A DNA stretch of 44,461 nucleotides, from the NCBI RefSeq assembly GCF_959025735.1, contig NZ_CAUFJQ010000002.1, positions 1 to 44,461 on the forward strand, written 5' to 3'. Below, piece by piece: positions 17,424-25,821 of this stretch. The DNA comes from an uncultured Streptococcus sp. (GTDB lineage Bacteria > Bacillota > Bacilli > Lactobacillales > Streptococcaceae). The first letter of the stretch is position 1, and the number at the start of each line of letters is the position of its first letter. The notes under the pieces were generated by a model that searched no databases, was not told where the DNA came from, and saw only the letters and a program-made list of their open reading frames with translations. Both the position numbers and the translations under genes were made by a program.

Positions 17424-17482
17424 TCATTTATTGGTAAATTATCAATGAACAGTAAGAAATGTTCGCTTTTAATGAAGTCGTT

Positions 17483-18511
17483 TTATTTTTTAAAATAGGT
17501 AATTCCCATCGCAGATTTTACTTCATCCAGTGTTTGAGCTGCTACATTTCGAGCGCGCTCACTTCCTTTTTCAAGAATAGAGTAGACCTCACCCATATCC
17601 TTTGCAAACTCAAGTCGTCTTTCACGAATTGGTCTTAATTCACGATCTAAAATTTCTAAAAGATATCGTTTGGTCTTTACATCACCAAGTCCACCACGTT
17701 GATAATGTTCTTTCATTTCTGCAATTTCAGCTACATCTTCTGGACGGCCAAATACATCCAGGTAATGAAATACCATATTGCCTTCGATTTTTCCTGGATC
17801 CTCTACTTTAATATGATCAGAATCAGTATACATACTCATCACTTTTTTCTTTAAAGTATCTGCATCATCAGCTAGGTAAATGCCATTATTCAACGATTTA
17901 GACATTTTAGCATTTCCGTCTAAACCAGGTAAGCGCCCTGCTGCTTCGTTTTCAGGATAAATCCCTTCCGGTTCCACCAAAGTATCTGTGTTGTAAGCAT
18001 GATTAAAGGAACGAACAATCTCACGAGTTTGCTCAATCATTGGCTTTTGATCATTTCCTACTGGAACAAAATTTGCTTTAAAAGCTGTGATATCAGCTGC
18101 TTGTGAAATAGGGTATACCAAAAATCCTGTTGGAATACTCTCACCAAAACCTTTTTGAGAAATCTCGGTTTTTACAGTTGGGTTTCTTTCAAGTCGCGCC
18201 AAAGATACTAGATTCATGTAATACATTGTCAATTCCGCTAATTCAGGAATCTGACTTTGAATGAAAATCGTAACTTTTTCAGGATCTAGTCCAGCTGCCA
18301 GATAATCCAAAGCAACATTACCAATAGATTCTACAATCATTTTTGGATCTTTTGCATGGTCTGTCAAAGCTTGCTGGTCTGCTAGGAAAACAAACATATT
18401 ATACTCGTCTTTATTTTGCAACAAGACGCGATTTTTTAAAGAACCAACATAGTGGCCGATATGGAGTTTTCCTGTCGGTCTATCTCCTGTCAGAATGATG
18501 GGTTTTGTCAT
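17483..18511 (-). CDS. trpS: tryptophanyl-tRNA synthetase
   Basis: Class I synthetase that charges tRNA-Trp. The 342-aa protein has HIGH in TGKLHIGHYVGSL (about residues 17-20) and KMSKS (near 200). I start at 18511, since AAGGAG lies just upstream and this start gives the normal TrpS N-terminus; the longer reading frame adds 10 unlikely residues. No T-box leader is visible upstream, and no hairpin terminator is obvious after the stop. Confidence 0.97.
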   Translation of the reverse strand: MTKPIILTGDRPTGKLHIGHYVGSLKNRVLLQNKDEYNMFVFLADQQALTDHAKDPKMIVESIGNVALDYLAAGLDPEKVTIFIQSQIPELAELTMYYMNLVSLARLERNPTVKTEISQKGFGESIPTGFLVYPISQAADITAFKANFVPVGNDQKPMIEQTREIVRSFNHAYNTDTLVEPEGIYPENEAAGRLPGLDGNAKMSKSLNNGIYLADDADTLKKKVMSMYTDSDHIKVEDPGKIEGNMVFHYLDVFGRPEDVAEIAEMKEHYQRGGLGDVKTKRYLLEILDRELRPIRERRLEFAKDMGEVYSILEKGSERARNVAAQTLDEVKSAMGITYFKK

Positions 18512-18539
18512 ACTCTTCTCCTTAATCGTTATCCCTATC

Positions 18540-18548
18540 ATTATAGCA
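18540..18548 (-). promoter_or_regulatory. extended -10 promoter of trpS
   Basis: Minus-strand TGCTATAAT, about 29 bases before the ATG, without a clear -35. Confidence 0.65.
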
Positions 18549-18608
18549 CTTTCTAGTTGAAAATGTTAGTCTATCCTCTATGTTTGTAAGGAATTAACAC
18601 TTTACTAA

Positions 18609-18651
18609 ACTGTCAATTTAGTTTACATCATTGTAAAAACAAATTGACAGT
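18609..18651. repeat. two-tier inverted repeat between trpS and the ABC-F gene
   Basis: Outer arms ACTGTCAATTT (18609-18619) and AAATTGACAGT (18641-18651) enclose inner arms TTTACA (18622-18627) and TGTAAA (18632-18637). It ends 7 bases before the ABC-F -35. It could be an operator or form an RNA hairpin if transcribed. Confidence 0.75.
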
Positions 18652-18658
18652 AAAAAAG

Positions 18659-18687
18659 TTGAATTTTCCCCTATTTTCTAGTAAAAT
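18659..18687 (+). promoter_or_regulatory. ABC-F gene promoter
   Basis: TTGAAT (18659-18664), 17-base spacer, TAAAAT (18682-18687). Confidence 0.6.
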
Positions 18688-18716
18688 GAAGACATTATAG
18701 AAAGAGGAGAAAATCA

Positions 18717-20342
18717 TTGCTTACAGTATCAGACGTCTCACTACGTTTTAGTGATCGAAAATTGTTTGACGATGTCAATATCAACTTTACAGAAGGAAAT
18801 ACATACGGTCTCATCGGTGCCAACGGTGCTGGAAAGTCAACCTTTTTAAAAATTTTAGCTGGAGATATTGAACCAACAACTGGTCATATTTCTCTTGGCC
18901 CTGATGAACGTTTGTCTGTTTTGCGTCAAAATCACTTTGACTACGAAGACGAGCGGGTCATCGATGTTGTCATTATGGGAAATGAAAAGCTCTACAACAT
19001 TATGAAAGAGAAAGATGCTATCTACATGAAAGAAGATTTCTCTGATGAAGACGGCGTCCGTGCAGCTGAACTTGAAGGTGAATTTGCCGAACTTGGTGGA
19101 TGGGAAGCAGAAAGTGAAGCATCTCAATTGCTTCAAAATCTAAATATTTCAGAAGACCTTCATTATCAAACTATGAGCGAGTTAGCCAATGGGGATAAAG
19201 TAAAAGTTCTCTTAGCTAAAGCCCTTTTTGGTAAACCAGATGTCCTTCTTTTGGACGAGCCGACCAATGGATTGGATATTCAATCCATTACCTGGTTAGA
19301 AGATTTTCTGATTGATTTTGAAAATACGGTTATCGTTGTATCCCATGACCGCCACTTTTTGAACAAAGTCTGCACCCATATGGCGGATCTCGACTTTGGA
19401 AAAATTAAACTTTACGTCGGAAACTATGATTTCTGGAAAGAATCTTCTGAACTTGCAGCAAAATTACAAGCAGATAGAAACGCAAAAGCTGAAGAAAAAA
19501 TTAAACAATTACAAGAGTTTGTCGCACGTTTCTCAGCCAACGCTTCAAAATCAAAACAAGCAACTTCGCGTAAAAAAATGCTTGACAAGATTGAACTTGA
19601 AGAAATTGTTCCATCTAGTCGGAAGTACCCATTTATCAACTTTAAGGCAGAACGAGAAATTGGTAACGATCTCTTGACAGTTGAAAATCTTTCTGTCAAG
19701 ATTGATGGAGAAACCATCCTTGACAATATCAGCTTTATCTTACGTCCTGGTGACAAAACCGCCCTTATCGGACAGAACGATATTCAAACAACTGCTTTGA
19801 TCCGTGCATTGATGGATGATATTGAATATGAAGGAACTGTCAAGTGGGGAGTTACAACTAGTCGATCATATCTACCAAAAGACAACAGTCGTGATTTTGC
19901 AGGTGGTGAAAGTATTCTTGATTGGCTTCGTCAATTTGCAAGTAAAGAAGAAGATGACAATACTTTCCTTCGTGGTTTCTTAGGACGTATGCTCTTTTCG
20001 GGTGACGAAGTTAACAAGTCTGTCAACGTCTTGTCAGGGGGAGAAAAAGTTCGTGTCATGTTGTCTAAATTGATGCTCCTCAAGTCAAATGTTCTTGTAC
20101 TGGATGATCCAACCAATCACTTGGATTTGGAGTCTATCTCAAGTTTGAATGATGGATTGAAGAATTTTAAAGAATCGATTATCTTTGCCAGCCATGACCA
20201 CGAATTCATTCAAACACTCGCCAACCATATTATCGTTCTTTCAAAAAATGGCGTAATCGATCGTATTGATGAAACCTATGATGAGTTTCTTGAAAATGAA
20301 GAAGTTCAAGCAAAAGTGAAAGAACTTTGGAGTCAATCATAA
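18717..20342 (+). CDS. ABC-F family ATPase (YbiT/EttA-like) with one degenerate ATP site
   Basis: The 541-aa cytosolic protein has two ABC domains and an interdomain linker (about 235-300, basic, coiled-coil), the ABC-F layout of ribosome-binding translation factors. Domain 1 has Walker A GANGAGKST (about 34-42) and Walker B LLLDEPTNGLD. Domain 2 has a clear signature LSGGEKVRV. However, the second Walker A reads GQNDIQTT, the first signature reads ELANGDKVK, and the second Walker B has LDDPTNHLD (Asp for the catalytic Glu), so one of the two composite sites lacks its key residues. TTG start with AGGAG upstream. No transmembrane segments, so it is not a transporter. Confidence 0.9.
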   Translation: MLTVSDVSLRFSDRKLFDDVNINFTEGNTYGLIGANGAGKSTFLKILAGDIEPTTGHISLGPDERLSVLRQNHFDYEDERVIDVVIMGNEKLYNIMKEKDAIYMKEDFSDEDGVRAAELEGEFAELGGWEAESEASQLLQNLNISEDLHYQTMSELANGDKVKVLLAKALFGKPDVLLLDEPTNGLDIQSITWLEDFLIDFENTVIVVSHDRHFLNKVCTHMADLDFGKIKLYVGNYDFWKESSELAAKLQADRNAKAEEKIKQLQEFVARFSANASKSKQATSRKKMLDKIELEEIVPSSRKYPFINFKAEREIGNDLLTVENLSVKIDGETILDNISFILRPGDKTALIGQNDIQTTALIRALMDDIEYEGTVKWGVTTSRSYLPKDNSRDFAGGESILDWLRQFASKEEDDNTFLRGFLGRMLFSGDEVNKSVNVLSGGEKVRVMLSKLMLLKSNVLVLDDPTNHLDLESISSLNDGLKNFKESIIFASHDHEFIQTLANHIIVLSKNGVIDRIDETYDEFLENEEVQAKVKELWSQS

Positions 20343-20349
20343 AAATAAA

Positions 20350-20382
20350 GAGCCCTGAAATCATTATTTCAGGCTCTTTCAG
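20350..20382 (+). terminator. ABC-F gene terminator
   Basis: AGAGCC-c-TGAAAT pairs with ATTTCAGGCTCT, with one bulged C, followed by TTTC. It sits only about 10 bases before the yfhO start. Confidence 0.75.
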
Positions 20383-20391
20383 TAGAAATAT

Positions 20392-22959
20392 ATGAATAAA
20401 ACAAAGCTAAAAACATCCCTTTTTATAGTATCTTCTTTCCTGATTCCGGCTATCATGATGTTCTTTATTTACCTCTCACAAGGAATCTACTGGAACAGTG
20501 ATACATCCCCCTTATTAGGAGATGGTTATCATCAGTATGTCATTTTTGATACCACACTTCGAAATATTTTACACGGGACAGATAGCCTATTTTACAGTTT
20601 TCAAAGTGGATTAGGCATTAATTTCTATGCACTCAGTAGTTATTATCTAGGAAGTTTCTTTTCTCCTCTTGTCTACTTCTTTAATGCACAATCCATGCCA
20701 GATGCTGTTTATCTCATCACTCTTCTTAAATTTGGAGCTATTGGGTTAAGCACTTATATTAGTTTACATGGAATGTTTTCTAAAATTCCTAGATCCCTGG
20801 TTCTTACCCTTTCAACCTCATTTGCTCTTATGAGCTTTGCTATCAGCCAAATTGAAATCAAAACTTGGCTAGATGTTTTTATCCTAGCACCATTAATTCT
20901 TTATGGATTCAAAAAACTCATTTACAATGAGGGAGAGATTCTCTACTTTATCAGCTTAACCAGCTTGTTTATCCAAAATTATTATTTTGGGTTTATGATG
21001 TCTATTTTTCTTATTTTATGGTACTTGACACAACTGTCATGGGACATCAAAGGAATTGGAAAACGCTTCTTTCATTTTGTGATTGTATCTCTTTTATCAG
21101 TTATAACAAGCCTTGTGATGTTATATCCAACCTTCTTAGATTTACGCACTCATGGAGAAAGTTTTTCAAAGGTTGACAGTATCTTTACAGAAAAAAGTTG
21201 GTATCTTGACGTATTTGCAAAAAATTTCATTGGAAGTTTTGACACTACTAAATATGGATCAATTCCAATGATCTACGTGGGATTATTTCCACTTCTTTTA
21301 GCGATTACCTTTTTCTTTGTAAAGTCGATCAAGTTTCACGTGAAACTTTCTTACTTTATACTCTTGACCATTCTTATTTTGAGTTTTCGTTTTCAATTAT
21401 TAGATCTCCTTTGGCAAGGTATGCACGCGCCGAATATGTTTCTTCATCGATACTCTTGGATATTTTCTTTGACGATTATTCTGATGGCAGGAGAAGTACT
21501 AAATCGAATAGAGGAGATCACTTGGATTCGTTTTAGTCTTGCTAATTTCCTCCTTATTCTAGGATTTGGAGCAACTGTCCTTTACAGCAGTCACTATAAA
21601 TTTTTAGATGCAGTCAATTTCATTGTTACTTTTGAATTTTTAATTGCTTTCTATTTAGTCTGTTTAGGATTTATCCTAAAAAAGATACCGCCTAGACTTT
21701 TCTATCTTTCGATCCTGTTTTTCTCCATTTTTGAATTATCGGTGAATAGTTATTATCAAATGGAAGGAATTGCGAATGAATGGGTATTTGCTTCTCGGTC
21801 ATCCTATGAACGAGACTTAAAAGTCATCCAATCCTTAGTAAGAGAGAAGACAGACTCTAATTATCGGACTGAGATTCTACAGCCCCAAACGGGCAATGAT
21901 AGCATGAAGTATGGTTATAATGGAATTTCTCAATTTTCATCTGTACGAAATACGGATGCTAGCTCGACATTGGACAAACTAGGATTTAAATCTGAAGGAA
22001 CTAACCTCAATCTTCGATACCAAAACAATTCTATTTTAATGGATAGTCTATTTGGTGTTCGCTATAATTTAAGCCAACAACCTGTTCAAAAATTTGGATT
22101 TAAAGAGATTGCAACCAAAAATGGAGTCTCACTTTCAGAAAACGAATATGCCTTACCAATCGCCTTTCTGTCAGCAAAACCTTATAAAAATACTTCCTTT
22201 ACGAATTTGACACTGGATAATCAGACACGATTCATCCATCAAATCACAGATGAAAAATATAAATTTTATAAGAAATTAAATATTCTCTCGCCTACTTCAC
22301 AAAATACTACATCTTCGTTGCAAACTGCAAAAATTGAAGAAGATAGTCATCTTTCCTACGCAAGTATTCAATATGAAGTAACGGTTCCTGCCCATAGCCA
22401 ACTATATGTCAATGTTCCAAATTTACAATTTTCAAACGATGATCGAAAAGATATTGAAATCAGCTACAATGGACAGACCCAACGCTATACCATTGATAAT
22501 GCCTTTCCATTCTTTTCGATTGGCCATTTTGACACAGAGGAAACAGTTACTATTCGTATGAGTTTTCCAGAAAATTCGACAGTCTCTTTTGATACACCAG
22601 AATTTTTTGCTCTGGATCTTGACCAATACACACAAGCTATCGCTAGTATTCGTCAGCAAGAAGTTGCTATTCACAAAAAGAAAAACAAATTGGTAGCAGC
22701 CTATAACGCAAATAGAGACACTACCCTTATTTTTACACTCCCTTATGATAAAGGCTGGTCAGCTAAACAAAATGGAAAACCTATCCAAATTCATCGCATC
22801 CAGAAAGGATTATTGGGAGTTCGTGTTTCAAAAGGATCCGGAACAGTCACCTTAACATTTGTTCCCCAAGGCTTCATTGAAGGACTCATTGCCTTTTTCG
22901 TTGGAATCATTCTCTTCTTCCTCTACGAATGGAGACAAATAAAAAGACGAAAAAGCTAA
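20392..22959 (+). CDS. yfhO: YfhO-family polytopic membrane protein (GT-C-like)
   Basis: The 855-aa protein has about 12-14 membrane segments in the first 450 residues, a large extracellular domain (about 470-825), and a last membrane helix (about 828-846) followed by a basic tail RQIKRRKS. The early loop with DGYHQY and the overall layout match the YfhO family, linked in other Gram-positives to glycosylation of wall or lipid polymers. The substrate here is unknown. The ribosome site is weak (TAGAAATAT) and the gene starts right after a terminator. A parS-like site lies inside at 21332-21347. Confidence 0.85.
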   Translation: MNKTKLKTSLFIVSSFLIPAIMMFFIYLSQGIYWNSDTSPLLGDGYHQYVIFDTTLRNILHGTDSLFYSFQSGLGINFYALSSYYLGSFFSPLVYFFNAQSMPDAVYLITLLKFGAIGLSTYISLHGMFSKIPRSLVLTLSTSFALMSFAISQIEIKTWLDVFILAPLILYGFKKLIYNEGEILYFISLTSLFIQNYYFGFMMSIFLILWYLTQLSWDIKGIGKRFFHFVIVSLLSVITSLVMLYPTFLDLRTHGESFSKVDSIFTEKSWYLDVFAKNFIGSFDTTKYGSIPMIYVGLFPLLLAITFFFVKSIKFHVKLSYFILLTILILSFRFQLLDLLWQGMHAPNMFLHRYSWIFSLTIILMAGEVLNRIEEITWIRFSLANFLLILGFGATVLYSSHYKFLDAVNFIVTFEFLIAFYLVCLGFILKKIPPRLFYLSILFFSIFELSVNSYYQMEGIANEWVFASRSSYERDLKVIQSLVREKTDSNYRTEILQPQTGNDSMKYGYNGISQFSSVRNTDASSTLDKLGFKSEGTNLNLRYQNNSILMDSLFGVRYNLSQQPVQKFGFKEIATKNGVSLSENEYALPIAFLSAKPYKNTSFTNLTLDNQTRFIHQITDEKYKFYKKLNILSPTSQNTTSSLQTAKIEEDSHLSYASIQYEVTVPAHSQLYVNVPNLQFSNDDRKDIEISYNGQTQRYTIDNAFPFFSIGHFDTEETVTIRMSFPENSTVSFDTPEFFALDLDQYTQAIASIRQQEVAIHKKKNKLVAAYNANRDTTLIFTLPYDKGWSAKQNGKPIQIHRIQKGLLGVRVSKGSGTVTLTFVPQGFIEGLIAFFVGIILFFLYEWRQIKRRKS
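21332..21347. other. parS site in yfhO
   Basis: AGTTTCACGTGAAACT contains the full 14-bp palindromic core GTTTCACGTGAAAC; only the two outermost bases differ from consensus. About 7.4 kb from dnaA. Confidence 0.8.
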
Positions 22960-22987
22960 GGAATCTAACCATCGTTCACTTATAAAT

Positions 22988-23021
22988 AAAAGGCTAGGAT
23001 AGTCATTATCCTAGCCTTTTT
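22988..23021 (+). terminator. yfhO terminator
   Basis: AAGGCTAGGAT and ATCCTAGCCTT form an 11-bp stem with TTTTT after it. The flanking A-run lets it work on both strands. Confidence 0.85.
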
Positions 23022-23023
23022 CA

Positions 23024-23049
23024 AAACAAAAAAACACCCAAATGGGTGC
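23024..23049 (-). terminator. terminator of the tRNA-Glu/tRNA-Asn transcript
   Basis: On the minus strand GCACCC-ATTT-GGGTG is followed by a run of seven T. It lies just past tRNA-Asn. Confidence 0.8.
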
Positions 23050-23058
23050 TATACTAGC

Positions 23059-23131
23059 TCCGCCAGTAGGACTCGAACCTACGACATCATGATTAACAGT
23101 CATGCGCTACTACCAACTGAGCTATGGCGGA
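23059..23131 (-). tRNA. tRNA-Asn (GTT)
   Basis: 73-base cloverleaf with acceptor stem TCCGCCA/TGGCGGA, anticodon GTT in ACTGTTAAT, and T-loop GGTTCGAGTCC. It is co-oriented with tRNA-Glu, 8 bases upstream. Confidence 0.96.
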
Positions 23132-23139
23132 ATGAGATA

Positions 23140-23211
23140 TAGTCCGTACGGGATTCGAACCCGTGTTACCGCCGTGAAAAGGCGGTGTCTTAACCCCTTG
23201 ACCAACGGACC
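23140..23211 (-). tRNA. tRNA-Glu (TTC), left copy
   Basis: 72-base cloverleaf with acceptor GGTCCGT/ACGGACT and anticodon TTC in CTTTTCACG. Identical to the plus-strand copy at 43593-43664, so the two form an inverted repeat around the origin. Confidence 0.96.
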
Positions 23212-23261
23212 ATATATTCATTAACAGAACATATCCCATTATATCAAAATTTAACTAATTG

Positions 23262-24020
23262 TCAAGCACTAAATTCTAAATTTTGCTCTTCAATTAATTT
23301 TTTGGCACGTTTGATATTGCTTCTTGAGATTGGACAAGAATACCCTTCTTTCAACAACAACTGTTTCCTTTTCTTATCCATTCCAACGATCATACTTCTA
23401 TTCACGATATAAGATTGATGGGGACTGAAATATCTCTCCTCCACATCTTTCTCCAAGACATCTGATAAACTTCCTGCAATTTCTTTTTGAAAATTTTTCC
23501 CAACTAAGTTTAATTTATAAGCAGAACCAACAGTTTCAATATAAAGAATATCTTTAAATGGAATTTTTATCTTTTTATCCTTAAAGTCATACTCAAAATA
23601 ATCTGTCAAATCATCATTTCCAATTTGAATAGTTGTTAGGTACTCAATACACTCCTTGATTTTTAATCTAAATAAATCTTCATTCAAATTTTTATCAATA
23701 AAATCCAAGGCAGATACTTTATAACGATAGGTAATCGAAGCGAATTCTGATTTTGTAGTAATAAAAACAATAATAGCATAAGGATTTGCTTCTCGTATTT
23801 TTTGAGCAATTTCTAGCCCACAGTACTCATTATCTTGGATATGAATATCTAGAAAATATAATTGGTGGATATCCGAATGCTGAATATAATTTTCAAATTC
23901 CGTAATTTTACCAGTAGAAATCACATCAAGTTTAATTTCTAATTCCTTAGCAATTTCTGCAATGTGTTTTTCTACCCGTATCTGTTGAGAGAGCTCGTCT
24001 TCTAATAAAAAAATCTTCAT
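23262..24020 (-). CDS. comE: competence response regulator ComE
   Basis: The 252-aa protein has a receiver domain (about 1-125) with acidic residues E7-D8 and phospho-acceptor D58 in YFLDIHIQ, and a C-terminal LytTR DNA-binding domain (about 145-245, with ILYIETVG, YFSPHQSYIVN and CPISR). In Mitis-group streptococci ComE-P activates comCDE and comX by binding paired direct repeats. Its ATG overlaps the comD stop (ATGA), so the two are translationally coupled. No comC lies upstream of the pair. Confidence 0.95.
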   Translation of the reverse strand: MKIFLLEDELSQQIRVEKHIAEIAKELEIKLDVISTGKITEFENYIQHSDIHQLYFLDIHIQDNEYCGLEIAQKIREANPYAIIVFITTKSEFASITYRYKVSALDFIDKNLNEDLFRLKIKECIEYLTTIQIGNDDLTDYFEYDFKDKKIKIPFKDILYIETVGSAYKLNLVGKNFQKEIAGSLSDVLEKDVEERYFSPHQSYIVNRSMIVGMDKKRKQLLLKEGYSCPISRSNIKRAKKLIEEQNLEFSA

Positions 24021-25357
24021 TCTTGTTCATATCCTCCAATCTTCAAAACTTGTAAAAAACGATTTTCTTGCAATTCTGTTTCTAAAAACATCGTTCCATA
24101 ATTTGCTAAGATTTTTCTCACATTATTTAATCCTAGTCCTCTATTTTCTCCTTTTGTCGAATAGCCTTCTTCATATATTTTCTTGATATCAAAAGTGATT
24201 TCATTTGTTGTATTATGAATCACTAAGTAAACAATTTTTGAAATAGAAAAAATAGCAACATGAACTTTCTTTTCTTCCGCTTCTTTTGAAGCTTCCAAAG
24301 CATTTGTCACCAGAATTCCAACAATTCTTACGATATCTAATAAATCAACTGGTAGTTGCTCAATTGGTTCACTTGTTTCAAAGGTCATTTCTACCCCAGC
24401 ATCTCTTGCATCCAACCAGCCTCGAATCAAAATACTTCGTAAAGCAGAATCTCTGATATTGACCAAGTTGAATCCTGATAATGCTTCTGTGTTGATCTTT
24501 TTATAACCTTTTTCCAATACTTCCCTATGGATTCTCTGTATTTCTGGAATATTTTCTTCCTCAATGGCTAAGGACATAGAAATAACTAGATTTCCCAAAT
24601 CGTGACGAAATCCCCTAACAATAGAATAGAGACTTTGAATTTCAGCCATATACCGACTCATTTGTTGCTCAGAAAATTCTTTATACTCCAGTTCTAAATT
24701 TTTACGATACTGATCTCGCTCGATTTTCATGTGGAATAGACTGACTACAAAAGAGAAAAAACAAATCGTTGCCAGCATACTCCCAAAATTTTTAAATTGC
24801 GCTTGTTCACTTATCCATAAGGCAAAATTGATCACTATAAATATAGCGAAATAGACCGAAATCAATTTCTTTAAATACTTTTCAAATTCTTCTTCATAAA
24901 AAGGAGTAAAATCAAATTCAAATAAGTCAATTAACTTCAAAATGATTCCTAAAGAAAGCAAGCGAATACACATATTATAGACAATTGAGTAAGCTGCTAC
25001 AACAGCATCCCCCAATACTGAAGAGACAATTATCGTCAGAAATGTTGCTGTTCCTTCAACCGCTAAATAAGTAAAAAAAGAATAAAAAATGGCGCACAAG
25101 CGATTCGTCCGATTGGCATAATGATAATAAGGATATAAATAAACCGGCCATAAGAGCATGTTTAAATCAGAGAGTCGAATGTTTGAAAATAAAGTCACAT
25201 CTAAAAATACTAAGAGACTTTCAAAAAGAAGAACAAAGGTGCTCAGCAGAAAGATAAATGCAAATTGATGTTCCTGATAGATTTTTTCGTCCACTAATGC
25301 AAACGTCAGAACAATGATCCCTCCTAAAAGAAAAGATAAGACTAATGACTGAATCAC
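24017..25357 (-). CDS. comD: competence-type histidine kinase ComD
   Basis: Receptor kinase of the competence peptide in related species. The 446-aa protein has an N-terminal half with about six or seven hydrophobic helices (about 1-215), then a coiled-coil stretch, the phospho-acceptor motif FRHDLGNL with His252, and an HATPase domain with VTNALEAS (N box) and KGENRGLGLNNV (G box). All key kinase residues are present, so it looks functional. Start is GTG, with GGGAG 7 bases upstream. The peptide it senses cannot be read here because no comC is present upstream. Confidence 0.93.
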   Translation of the reverse strand: MIQSLVLSFLLGGIIVLTFALVDEKIYQEHQFAFIFLLSTFVLLFESLLVFLDVTLFSNIRLSDLNMLLWPVYLYPYYHYANRTNRLCAIFYSFFTYLAVEGTATFLTIIVSSVLGDAVVAAYSIVYNMCIRLLSLGIILKLIDLFEFDFTPFYEEEFEKYLKKLISVYFAIFIVINFALWISEQAQFKNFGSMLATICFFSFVVSLFHMKIERDQYRKNLELEYKEFSEQQMSRYMAEIQSLYSIVRGFRHDLGNLVISMSLAIEEENIPEIQRIHREVLEKGYKKINTEALSGFNLVNIRDSALRSILIRGWLDARDAGVEMTFETSEPIEQLPVDLLDIVRIVGILVTNALEASKEAEEKKVHVAIFSISKIVYLVIHNTTNEITFDIKKIYEEGYSTKGENRGLGLNNVRKILANYGTMFLETELQENRFLQVLKIGGYEQE

Positions 25358-25672
25358 ACAAACTCTCCCACTTTATTTTCTATTTTATTATACTCTAGTG
25401 TTATTATAAAAAAATAAATTTTTATATACAAAAAATTATAATATAAAATAGCCTAAAATTAAAGGGAATGGGGGAAATTGTAATCTTTTTAATGTTTTTG
25501 TTACATGAATGAAAACTATTTTACACAATTTATATAATCTATAATTTGTACTATATAGGGATTATTAGTTCTTTTTTAAAATAATTCTAATAAATCATTC
25601 CATTTCTATTTGTATATAGTAAAGTATACAAAAATTAATAGATAATGGAAATTTATACATTTTTACAAAAAA
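25358..25672. promoter_or_regulatory. comD upstream region without comC
   Basis: This very AT-rich stretch, between the tRNA-Arg terminator and comD, is where related species carry comC. In the comD direction no GGNGGN exists in any frame, so a double-glycine leader is impossible, and the longest ATG frame is 21 codons with no ComC features. Present instead are AAAATAGTT (25514-25522), ACAAAAACATTAAAAA (25486-25501), TATAAT at 25435-25440 and another TATAAT at 25387-25392. Confidence 0.7.
25435..25522 (-). promoter_or_regulatory. candidate ComE-type promoter of comDE
   Basis: Minus strand: GTAAAATAGTT and, 23 bases on, ACAAAAACATTAAAAA, which matches the comX repeat at 13 of 16 positions. 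A TATAAT (25435-25440) follows after 45 bases; in the comX promoter the corresponding gap is 44. The first half matches only in its 9-base core and the period is 23 rather than 21, so this is tentative. Confidence 0.4.
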
Positions 25673-25676
25673 AGAA

Positions 25677-25700
25677 AAGATGCAACAAAAACTGCATCTT
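25677..25700 (-). terminator. tRNA-Arg terminator
   Basis: AAGATGCA and TGCATCTT form an 8-bp stem; on the minus strand it is followed by TTCTTTTTTTG. It insulates comDE from the tRNA. Confidence 0.85.
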
Positions 25701-25705
25701 GCATT

Positions 25706-25779
25706 TGATCCCAGCAGGATTCGAACCTGCGACCGTTCGCTTAGAAGGCGAATGCTCTATCCAGCTGAGCTATGAGACC
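25706..25779 (-). tRNA. tRNA-Arg (TCT)
   Basis: 74-base cloverleaf with acceptor GGTCTCA/TGGGATC, discriminator A, anticodon TCT in CTTCTAA, and T-loop GGTTCGAATCC. It holds its usual place between the com locus and rlmH. Confidence 0.95.
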
Positions 25780-25821
25780 TAACTTACTTTATTTTAGCAG
25801 AAAAAAGAAGGAGCGTCAAGG

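Noticed and set aside
17341..17482. Purine riboswitch upstream of guaB
   Set aside because: Only a short GAGC/GCTC hairpin in the leader; no three-way junction with the conserved purine aptamer core.
18512..18608. T-box leader for trpS
   Set aside because: The predicted leader is about 25 bases, too short, and the conserved T-box sequence is absent.
25469..25513. Plus-strand 14-codon frame MGEIVIFLMFLLHE in the comD upstream gap, as a possible pheromone
   Set aside because: Very short, on the strand opposite to comDE, without proper ribosome-site spacing or a leader-processing motif. Chance is the simplest explanation.
25597..25662. 21-codon minus-strand frame in the same gap as a possible comC
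   Set aside because: No Gly-Gly, no basic mature part, no ribosome site.
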